Assembly (NCBI RefSeq): GCF_001269985.1
Contig: NZ_BBZB01000001.1
Span: 1,612,001 to 1,676,000 of the forward strand
Length of the DNA: 64,000 nucleotides
DNA from: Pseudoalteromonas sp. '520P1 No. 423'
GTDB taxonomy: Bacteria > Pseudomonadota > Gammaproteobacteria > Enterobacterales > Alteromonadaceae
Direction of reading: 5' to 3'
Both the position numbers and the translations under genes were made by a program. Shown one piece after another: positions 57,805 to 64,000 of this stretch. The notes beneath the pieces were generated by a model. It was not told the origin of the DNA. It worked only from the letters and a program-made list of their open reading frames with translations, and searched no databases. The stretch's first letter is position 1. Each line of letters opens with the position of its first letter.

Positions 57805-58344
57805 ATGAAAACATTAAATAAGAAATCTATCTCTCTAACATTAGGTGCTGTTGCTATTGGAGCTTCAAGCTTAGCGTCTGTGAACGCGCAAGCAAACCCT
57901 TTTGAAATGAAAACAATGTCCGCCGGATACCAAATTGTTTCTGCCGAAGGTAAATGTGGCGGCGATATGAAGAAAAAAGAAGGAAAATGTGGCGAAGGTA
58001 AGTGCGGTGGTGACATGAAGAAAGCCAAAAAAGAAGGAAAATGTGGTGAAGGTAAATGCGGCGGCGACATGAAAAAAGCCAAAAAAGAAGGAAAATGTGG
58101 TGAAGGTAAATGCGGCGGCGACATGAAAAAAGCTAAAAAAGAAGGCAAGTGTGGCGAAGGTAAATGCGGTGGCGACATGAAGAAAGCCAAAAAAGAAGGT
58201 AAATGTGGCGAAGGCAAGTGCGGTGGCGACATGAAAAAAGCTAAAAAAGAAGGCAAGTGTGGCGAAGGTAAATGCGGTGGCGACATGAAAAAAGCTAAAA
58301 AAGAAGGTAAGTGTGGCGAAGGTAAGTGTGGTTCACATAAATAA
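57805..58344 (+). CDS. hvfA: HvfA-type copper-binding RiPP precursor with EGKCG repeats
   Basis: The protein has 179 residues. A signal peptide (SLTLGAVAIGASSLASVNAQA) is followed by a short linker and six perfect copies of an 18-residue unit (EGKCGEGKCGGDMKKAKK), plus partial units at each end, giving 15 EGKCG motifs. HvfA precursors are modified by the DUF692/HvfB enzyme at EGKCG cysteines to copper-binding oxazolone/thioamide groups and are exported. The next two genes are the modifying enzyme and its partner. The 54-bp DNA repeats are nearly identical, so unit number can vary. Confidence 0.9.
   Translation: MKTLNKKSISLTLGAVAIGASSLASVNAQANPFEMKTMSAGYQIVSAEGKCGGDMKKKEGKCGEGKCGGDMKKAKKEGKCGEGKCGGDMKKAKKEGKCGEGKCGGDMKKAKKEGKCGEGKCGGDMKKAKKEGKCGEGKCGGDMKKAKKEGKCGEGKCGGDMKKAKKEGKCGEGKCGSHK
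57955..58333 (+). repeat. 54-bp tandem repeat array within hvfA
   Basis: Six nearly identical 54-bp units, each coding for the 18-residue EGKCG-EGKCGG-DMKKAKK unit. Most changes are silent third-position ones, such as GGC/GGT, AAG/AAA and GCC/GCT, so the peptide is kept under selection. Confidence 0.9.
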
Positions 58345-58364
58345 ACTATATTTTTATTTTATAC

Positions 58365-58390
58365 TGGCCAGTTTATCTGGCCATTTTTTT
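58365..58390 (+). terminator. Terminator/attenuator between hvfA and hvfB
   Basis: Stem TGGCCAG / CTGGCCA with loop TTTAT and seven Ts, 20 bp after hvfA and 12 bp before the hvfB start. Partial readthrough would make much more precursor than enzyme. Confidence 0.9.
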
Positions 58391-58401
58391 AGGTAAGTTT
58401 T

Positions 58402-59292
58402 ATGAATAAGAATACACCTATATTAGGTTTAGCTGGGCTTGGTTTACGTAGAGAAATGCTAGATAAAATGATTGATAGTTATCCTTGTGATGTAGACTTT
58501 TTAGAGATAGCACCTGAAAATTGGTTAATCTTAGGCGGCGCTTTTAAAAAAAACCTTAAAAAACTGACTCAAAAACATAACTTTGTATGCCACGGATTAT
58601 CGCTTTCAATTGGTTCTCCTGAGCCATTGGATATTGAGTTTGTAAAACAACTAAAACCTTTCTTTAAAGAACATAATATTAAACTTTATAGTGAACATTT
58701 AAGTTATTGTTCGGGTAAAGGTCATATGTATGATTTAATGCCGATCCCATTTACACAGGCAAGTGCTATCTATGTTTCGGATAGAATAAAACAAGTTCAA
58801 GATATTTTAGAGATGAAAATAGCCATTGAAAATGTCTCGTATTATGCTGCTCCTGGTCAGGAAATGTCAGAGATAGACTTTTTAAATCAAGTATTAGAAT
58901 TATCAGATTGTGACTTATTACTTGATGTAAATAATATCTATGTTAATTCAATTAATCATAAATATAATGCGATTGAGTTTTTAAAAGCATTACCAACTAA
59001 ACGCATTGCTTATGGTCATATTGCTGGTCATTATGATGAAGCAGATGATCTACTGGTTGATACTCATGGTGCCGATGTTATTGATCCAGTTTGGTCCTTA
59101 TTAGAAAAAGCCTATGAATTCCATGGTGTATTTCCAACGTTATTAGAACGTGATTTTAATATCCCACCTATTACTGATTTATTAATAGAGATTAATAAAA
59201 TAAAATCAATTCAACAAACATTTAATTCGCCATTACAGCCAAGTTCAGTTTTAAATACTGCTGACATTGTAAATAAAATAGAGCGGGTATAA
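58402..59292 (+). CDS. hvfB: HvfB: DUF692/MNIO multinuclear iron oxidase
   Basis: The protein has 296 residues. The MNIO metal ligands are visible in order: CHGLSLSIGS, LYSEHLSY, IAIENVSYY, LLDVNNIYVNS, YGHIAGHYDE and VDTHG. The family (MbnB, HvfB, TglH) oxidises cysteines in peptides with di- or tri-iron sites. Here it should modify HvfA. The hvfC gene follows two bases later. Confidence 0.94.
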   Translation: MNKNTPILGLAGLGLRREMLDKMIDSYPCDVDFLEIAPENWLILGGAFKKNLKKLTQKHNFVCHGLSLSIGSPEPLDIEFVKQLKPFFKEHNIKLYSEHLSYCSGKGHMYDLMPIPFTQASAIYVSDRIKQVQDILEMKIAIENVSYYAAPGQEMSEIDFLNQVLELSDCDLLLDVNNIYVNSINHKYNAIEFLKALPTKRIAYGHIAGHYDEADDLLVDTHGADVIDPVWSLLEKAYEFHGVFPTLLERDFNIPPITDLLIEINKIKSIQQTFNSPLQPSSVLNTADIVNKIERV

Positions 59293-59294
59293 TT

Positions 59295-60044
59295 ATGTCT
59301 CATTTTAAATACGTGCAAGCGCAATTTATGGCTCACATAAAAGACCCCGATCATATAGCACCTCCTTCTGATATAGAACCAAGAAGAATGGCTATTTATA
59401 GCGAGTTATTTTTCAACAATATTGAAGGTTTTATTGCTTCTGCTTTTCCTGTTCTAAAATCTTTATATGATGAAGATGATTGGCTGGCTTTAGTCAGAAA
59501 ATTCTTTATTGAACATAATTGTAAAACACCATATTTTTTAGAAATTTCACAAGAGTTTATTGAGTATCTAAGTCACCAGTATCAAATGACAACACATGAT
59601 CCGATATTTATGCTTGAGTTAGCACATTATGAGTGGGTAGAGCTAGATATCTCAATTAGAGATGAAAATGAGTCATATACAAACTTTGATCCTGATGATT
59701 TAGATATCACACCGTTATCTTTGTCTCATTTAGCTTGGTCTTTGAGCTATCAGTTTCCGGTACATACAATAAGCCCTGAAAATCAACCACAAAGCATACC
59801 TGAAGAACCTAGTTATATAATTGTTTTTAGAGACTTAGAAGACGAAGTGGGTTTTATTGCTATCAACGGCATGACCGCACTTATGTTGCAGATAATAAAT
59901 GAAAACCCGAATATAAAGTTCGAAGCTTTATGTGAAACATTATACAGCCAAGTTCAATCGTTATCTTTAGATATAATAAAGCAAGGTGCTGTAAGTATAT
60001 TAAGCGCGCTGATAGAGCAAGGCGTTTTAGTTACCCAAAAATAA
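59295..60044 (+). CDS. hvfC: HvfC: DUF2063 partner protein
   Basis: The protein has 249 residues, with an N-terminal DUF2063 domain (RRMAIYSELFFNNIEGFIASAFPVL, about 30-100) and a second domain. It is the recognition partner that delivers the precursor leader to DUF692 enzymes. Together with hvfA and hvfB it forms a copper stress RiPP cluster. The DoxX-like hvfX often found next is absent. Confidence 0.9.
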   Translation: MSHFKYVQAQFMAHIKDPDHIAPPSDIEPRRMAIYSELFFNNIEGFIASAFPVLKSLYDEDDWLALVRKFFIEHNCKTPYFLEISQEFIEYLSHQYQMTTHDPIFMLELAHYEWVELDISIRDENESYTNFDPDDLDITPLSLSHLAWSLSYQFPVHTISPENQPQSIPEEPSYIIVFRDLEDEVGFIAINGMTALMLQIINENPNIKFEALCETLYSQVQSLSLDIIKQGAVSILSALIEQGVLVTQK

Positions 60045-60122
60045 ATTATAATACTTTATTGATTATCAGAATTGCTCTATTATTGCGCGGCGTCTGTGTT
60101 TAATCAATAAAGGTAGTAAATA

Positions 60123-60248
60123 ATGAGTCAGCAAGGTGAATTTAAAGACCCGTTTAATTTTAAATATTTTTTAGTTTTTCTAATTGTATTTGCTGGAGTG
60201 GGTTGTTTGAATGCAATTTTAGGATGGTATAAATTACTGTCTGTATAG
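60123..60248 (+). CDS. Small single-span membrane protein
   Basis: The 41-residue frame starts at ATG 60123 with AAAGGTAG before it. FKYFLVFLIVFAGVGCLNAIL is one hydrophobic helix flanked by charged ends. There is no known family. It follows hvfC by 78 bp and could be part of the cluster, perhaps a small membrane partner for the metallophore. Confidence 0.5.
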   Translation: MSQQGEFKDPFNFKYFLVFLIVFAGVGCLNAILGWYKLLSV

Positions 60249-60316
60249 TGCTATTTAATAACTGCTGTAGGTTGATTTAGCATGAATGTTTGCTAGTAAA
60301 AACTCAACCTACAGGG

Positions 60317-60643
60317 TTACTGTCTATTCAAATATATTTCAATATATTCAGTTACCTGTTCTTCTAAGCTTTCTTCAAATTGTGATTTTACTTGATTAAA
60401 GATTGCCAAATATGAAGAAACTTTTTCATTGCTTAAATTTCTTGTATTAATTTTGTATTCCCACTCAGGTAGCGTCTTATCAAATCTAGGCACAAACATA
60501 TAGCTTGCATAGGGTAGTTCTGATATTTTTGAATTTGCAAATTCGCAAAAACCTTCAATCAAATCTATGCCTTTAGGACCTAGACATCCAGGCTCTAAGC
60601 GGAATAAAACATTCAATTTTTTTTCTTTTGGTAGCTCAGTCAC
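60317..60643 (-). CDS. Hypothetical protein
   Basis: The protein has 108 residues, mixed alpha/beta, with Cys near the start (LEPGCLGPKGIDLIEGFCEFA) and no signal peptide or membrane helix. FRLEPGCLGP suggests a conserved fold but I do not recognise a family. It is a separate transcript on the minus strand, convergent with the small membrane protein gene. Confidence 0.55.
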   Translation of the reverse strand: MTELPKEKKLNVLFRLEPGCLGPKGIDLIEGFCEFANSKISELPYASYMFVPRFDKTLPEWEYKINTRNLSNEKVSSYLAIFNQVKSQFEESLEEQVTEYIEIYLNRQ

Positions 60644-60719
60644 AGTATCACCTATTTATTACTCTTTAATAGAGTAGCTTTTATCTGTTCAAAGTGAAAC
60701 TGCCTGAGCCTGTTTTTAA

Positions 60720-61394
60720 TTAATTTTTGGCTTGGTAATCAATCGCTGTTTCATGACCTAACTGTTTTAGGTATAGGGCCATGAACTGCCAACGAGTTTG
60801 AGCTTCAATAGATCCTGCTGGCGTTTTCATGGTATCAACTAGACCTTGCAACTTAACAAAGAAATGATCTATGCAATATTTTTTATCATCAAGAGGTCTA
60901 TTTGCGCCAAAAGGGTCCTCAAAATGATAAAGCTGACTTTCCCATGTTGCACCTAACATTAAGCACCGAGACATGCCTACAGCGCCTAATGCATCTAATC
61001 GGTCAGCATCTTGTACAACTTTAGCTTCTAATGTTTTAGTTTCGATATTTGCTGAATAACTGTGAGCAGCAATGGCATGATGAATGGCGTCAAAATAATG
61101 TGCTGGATATTTTATTTCTGTTAGGTACTCAATGGCACGTTCAGCACTTAAAATAGAGCCTTTAGCACGAAGATTTGATTTTTTTGGCACATTGACACAA
61201 TCATGTAACCAACAAGCAGGCAAAACGATATTTATGTCAGCGTTTTCTTTGTTAGCTAAAGCGATACCACTGGTAACAACTCTTTGTATATGCGCTATAT
61301 CATGAGCTGGGTCTTGTTGCATTTGCTCAGTTACAAATGCTTTAAAATGCTTTTGCCAATGGATTAATTCAGCTTGATTCATCATTACTACCAC
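60720..61394 (-). CDS. HD-domain phosphohydrolase (YedJ-like)
   Basis: The protein has 224 residues. The HD signature (HDIAHIQRVV, CWLHDCVNVPK, about residues 30-80) and DADRLDALGAVG are present; the ligands H, HD and D are all kept. YedJ-like proteins are metal-dependent nucleotide phosphohydrolases of uncertain substrate. It is just downstream of nadD on the same strand. Confidence 0.83.
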   Translation of the reverse strand: MVVMMNQAELIHWQKHFKAFVTEQMQQDPAHDIAHIQRVVTSGIALANKENADINIVLPACWLHDCVNVPKKSNLRAKGSILSAERAIEYLTEIKYPAHYFDAIHHAIAAHSYSANIETKTLEAKVVQDADRLDALGAVGMSRCLMLGATWESQLYHFEDPFGANRPLDDKKYCIDHFFVKLQGLVDTMKTPAGSIEAQTRWQFMALYLKQLGHETAIDYQAKN

Positions 61395-61432
61395 TTACTT
61401 TTAAATACGATTTTTTAGGTTGGATTTTACGG

Positions 61433-62056
61433 CTAATATAAATTATTTAGTTTTATATAACTGAGAACTGCTTTGGGCAGTAGTTGATTGATTGAATTTG
61501 TTTCATTTAGATTATTTCTGATTTGAGTTGAGGCGATATTAAATTCAGGTGTATCTAAGAAGAAAGCTTTACCTGATTTTATCTCTTTTAAGTCACTTTG
61601 ATGTGCTGTTGTTGCTTGATTTAAATAATCGAGCGTTTCTTGGCTTGGTGAAAACGTTTGTCCTGGTCTTTTACAAATAACTAAGTGGCAAAGTTGGGTG
61701 ATTTCTTGCCAATGATACCAGCTACTTAAAGTATTTAGAGAGTCCATGCCAATTAAAAATAATATACTTTGATCTGGAAATTCTTGTTTTAACTCTCGTA
61801 AACTTAAAACCGAATAAGAGGCTCCTGTGCGTTTTAGCTCTCTATCATCTAAAGCAAAGAGGTTATTATCTTTGATAGCCAAGTTGACCATATGAGCGCG
61901 ATGTTCAGCACTAATATTTGATAATGATTTGTGCGCAGGGGTTGCACAGGGCATAAAGAAGAGTTTATCTAGTTGAAGTTGCTTTACACATTGCTGTGCA
62001 ATATTCAAATGACCTAAATGAATTGGATCAAATGTACCGCCAAAAATACCTATCAT
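61433..62056 (-). CDS. nadD: Nicotinate-nucleotide adenylyltransferase NadD
   Basis: The protein has 207 residues from the ATG at 62056, the family start (MIGIFGGTFDPIHLGHLNIA). A longer frame to 62173 would overlap holA. HxGH, FLIGMDSL and NIASTQIRNN (the ISSTxxR motif) are kept. It forms NaAD from nicotinate mononucleotide and ATP. It starts two bases after the holA stop, so it is co-transcribed with holA. Confidence 0.95.
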   Translation of the reverse strand: MIGIFGGTFDPIHLGHLNIAQQCVKQLQLDKLFFMPCATPAHKSLSNISAEHRAHMVNLAIKDNNLFALDDRELKRTGASYSVLSLRELKQEFPDQSILFLIGMDSLNTLSSWYHWQEITQLCHLVICKRPGQTFSPSQETLDYLNQATTAHQSDLKEIKSGKAFFLDTPEFNIASTQIRNNLNETNSINQLLPKAVLSYIKLNNLY

Positions 62057-62057
62057 A

Positions 62058-63095
62058 TTAGTCTTCTTTATAAATTGGCAAGGGAGCATTAAATGCTTGT
62101 GTAAAGCTGATGCCAATATGCGCCAATGCCTGCCAGGGCGATACAAGTGTGCCACTTTTAAAACCAGTATCAAATTGTGCCAGTAAAACTAAAATATGTT
62201 TTAGTTGTGAAAAAGGGATGCGATTTAATGCATTCTGGTATAGCGCTTGTTTGTTTTTCCACACATTATGCGCTTTAAATACTTGGTTAATATTTTCACC
62301 TGACTGCATTGCATTGCTCATTTCAAACAATTGTTGTGCGTCTCGGGTGATAGCCCAGCTAACACTGGCTACTTCATTATGATTGCTTTTTAGGTTGCTA
62401 ATAATGTCTATAATGAGTTTTAAATTACCGTTTAGCAAGGCATCAGATAAATCAAAAATATCAAACTTAGATTGATTCCTTAATACGCTAATCAAATGCT
62501 CTTTGGTAATTGCATTGCTGCCGTAAAGTAATACCAATTTTTCAAGTTCTTGATGTGTCGCTAATAGGTTGCCTTGAGTTGACTCAAGTAAAAATTGTTT
62601 AGCTTGTTGATCAAGATCTAAAGATAAATTTTGGCATTGTTGATTTAGCCAAGTATTAAGATGATTAGCGGTGATTTCATAACAAGGTATAAATAAACCA
62701 CCTTTGTCCAAGGCTTTAAACCATGCCGATCTCTGAATATCTTGTCCTGCTTTATTGCCTTTAATAATTACTATACAATCAGGGTTAATATGTTGGGCTA
62801 AAGATTTTAAGGCGTTTGAGCCTGTTTTTCCGGCTTTTTGATCGCCTAGTTCAATTTCAATAATACGTTTATCACTAAACAATGACAGACTATTATATTC
62901 TTGTGTAATTTCATTCCAATCAAACTGAGGTAAGATGCTAAATTTTAAAACTTCATCAAAGCCTTGTTTTTTTGCATTGTTTCGAATGTCATCAGTGCAG
63001 CTTTGTACTTGAAAGGGTTCTTCACCCATCACTAAGTAAAATGGGTTTAGCCCTTTATTTAATTGTGTTTTGAGTTGGTTAACATAACAGCGCAC
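62058..63095 (-). CDS. holA: DNA polymerase III delta subunit HolA
   Basis: The protein has 345 residues matching HolA in length. FYLVMGEEPFQVQSC, IVIIKGNKAGQDIQRSAW and the C-terminal clamp-loader region are typical. It opens the beta sliding clamp in the gamma complex. Part of the leuS-lptE-holA-nadD order found in gammaproteobacteria. Confidence 0.93.
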   Translation of the reverse strand: MRCYVNQLKTQLNKGLNPFYLVMGEEPFQVQSCTDDIRNNAKKQGFDEVLKFSILPQFDWNEITQEYNSLSLFSDKRIIEIELGDQKAGKTGSNALKSLAQHINPDCIVIIKGNKAGQDIQRSAWFKALDKGGLFIPCYEITANHLNTWLNQQCQNLSLDLDQQAKQFLLESTQGNLLATHQELEKLVLLYGSNAITKEHLISVLRNQSKFDIFDLSDALLNGNLKLIIDIISNLKSNHNEVASVSWAITRDAQQLFEMSNAMQSGENINQVFKAHNVWKNKQALYQNALNRIPFSQLKHILVLLAQFDTGFKSGTLVSPWQALAHIGISFTQAFNAPLPIYKED

Positions 63096-63129
63096 AACTA
63101 ACGTACGCCATTATTTTTGATATTAAAGA

Positions 63130-63648
63130 TCATAATTGAGAAAGCTCTCTCACTATTCTATGGCTTGCTTGCAATCTCATTTCAGTCAAAATAATATCTA
63201 ATTCTTTTGCTTTTGCTAACGCTTTGTTTGGATCGTCCTGATAAGTACGGTAAAGCTCAAAGTTGTGTTTTACTGTATCTTGACCAGGGCGGAACACTTG
63301 ATAAGCAACATGATAGGTAAGTTCATATTCTGCTACTTGGCCATTTTTAAATAAAGACAATGTACGTCTATCAAGTTTGTCTTTATTTAATACCAAGTGA
63401 GGACTATTAGCTTGTCTACCAATCGCATCTTCAGATAAATCTACGTTAGCATTTACCAGCTGTTTTTTAAGTTGACGATATAACGCAGAGTTTGCGTCAT
63501 CGGCTGTCACTGTAAGGTATTTAAACTCCTGCGGTAAAACAGATGCCATTTTTAACTTAAAGCCACAGCCTGATAGCGCAACAGAGCATAGCAAAACTGC
63601 TATGATCTGTTTGTAATACGTTGTTACTTTATCAAAAAGCAAAGGCAT
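63130..63648 (-). CDS. lptE: LPS-assembly lipoprotein LptE
   Basis: The protein has 172 residues from ATG 63648, one base after the leuS stop; the frame opens at 63660. A lipoprotein signal (IIAVLLCSVALSGCGF) and the LptE core (YRQLKKQLVNANVDL, YELTYHVAYQVFRP) are seen. It plugs LptD in the outer membrane and helps insert lipopolysaccharide. Confidence 0.9.
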   Translation of the reverse strand: MPLLFDKVTTYYKQIIAVLLCSVALSGCGFKLKMASVLPQEFKYLTVTADDANSALYRQLKKQLVNANVDLSEDAIGRQANSPHLVLNKDKLDRRTLSLFKNGQVAEYELTYHVAYQVFRPGQDTVKHNFELYRTYQDDPNKALAKAKELDIILTEMRLQASHRIVRELSQL

Positions 63649-63649
63649 A

Positions 63650-64000
63650 TTAGTTAGCAACCACGTTTAAGATTTTACCTTTAATGTAAATTACTTTACG
63701 AATGGTTTTACCATCAATAAATTTATTTACAGTCGCATCTGCAAAAGCAGCCTTTTCAACTGATTCTTGATCAGCATCTGCAGCAACAGTCAGTTTTGCA
63801 CGGACTTTACCGTTAACTTGCACTATGACTAATTTCTCATCTTCAACAAGTGCACTTTCATCAAATGTTGGCCAAGATGCATCAATCACATCGCCTTCAA
63901 ACCCTAAAGTTTGCCATAACTGGTGGCTGATATGTGGTGTGATCGGCGAAAGCATAATAATCATTGCTGTTAATGCTTCGTTTGCTAAAGCGATATCTTG
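63650..64000 (-). CDS. leuS: Leucyl-tRNA synthetase LeuS, C-terminal part (cut by window edge)
   Basis: The frame is open from the window edge to the stop at 63650. [32 protein letters not shown] [15 protein letters not shown] and [14 protein letters not shown] are the anticodon-binding/C-terminal domain of LeuRS. The catalytic part lies outside the window. Confidence 0.94.
   Translation of the reverse strand, partial: QDIALANEALTAMIIMLSPITPHISHQLWQTLGFEGDVIDASWPTFDESALVEDEKLVIVQVNGKVRAKLTVAADADQESVEKAAFADATVNKFIDGKTIRKVIYIKGKILNVVAN

Noticed and set aside
57741..58286. 181-residue minus-strand frame of SPPHLPSPHLPS repeats
   Set aside because: It is the antisense image of the hvfA 54-bp repeats; hvfA has the signal peptide and operon context.

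Overview
The window looks like an AT-rich chromosome segment from a marine gammaproteobacterium of the Alteromonadales (Pseudoalteromonas/Colwellia/Psychrosphaera-like). This is inferred from gene content: three TonB-dependent receptor loci, a TonB2-type operon (DUF3450, TtpC, ExbB, ExbD, TonB, TPR), polB, dinG, priC, dusC, an hvfABC copper-RiPP cluster and the leuS-lptE-holA-nadD block.

Region 1 (1 to about 18.9 kb) is a Tn7-like transposon carrying a type I-F3 CRISPR effector (a CAST). It runs tnsB (5' end off the window), tnsC, cargo (MscS channel, maoP/hdfR, a PA3496-like protein, a GshB-like ATP-grasp enzyme, an N-formylglutamate amidohydrolase/DUF1704 fusion and a decayed gamma-glutamylcyclotransferase), an xre regulator, a large P-loop ATPase, then tniQ, cas8/5, cas7, cas6 and a short array with a diverged last repeat. 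There is no cas1, cas2 or cas3. Three matching palindromes (CTAAGR-N3-YCTTAG) lie before xre (two) and tniQ (one), so Xre probably controls both. The cas8/cas5 fusion is cut by three copies of an 8-bp unit, GCTGAATT, that puts a stop in every frame. With a single copy the fusion would be in frame.

Region 2 (about 18.9 to 23.3 kb) is transposon debris: a truncated IS3 element, then two relic CAST right ends in the same orientation. Each has a set of TnsB-type sites (19-mer TATGTCAACTTATAGTGCA, spaced 31 and 23 bp) followed by a frameshifted tnsA. Between them are a tnsB/tyrosine-recombinase chimera, a yafN-yafO toxin-antitoxin pair and an orphan Rhs toxin tail with a candidate immunity gene. 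I read this as the remains of earlier CAST insertions stacked at one attachment site.

Region 3 (23.3 to 33 kb) is a decaying flank. It holds a broken CadC-like sensor, an intact TonB-dependent receptor, a broken esterase, a CLCA_X-like HExxH protein, a B12-binding radical SAM enzyme, IS1634-like and ketoacyl-synthase fragments, and comFB.

Region 4 (33 to 64 kb) is mostly backbone: priC, a TSUP transporter, dinG and polB; two large TonB-dependent receptors separated by IS630 debris and a receptor fragment; a sulfotransferase-like pseudogene; the energising operon duf3450-ttpC-exbB-exbD-tonB-tpr; a DUF885-like lipoprotein; dusC; hvfA-hvfB-hvfC, whose precursor has 15 EGKCG motifs; an HD hydrolase; and nadD-holA-lptE-leuS on the minus strand (leuS runs off the end). 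I saw no tRNA or rRNA gene.
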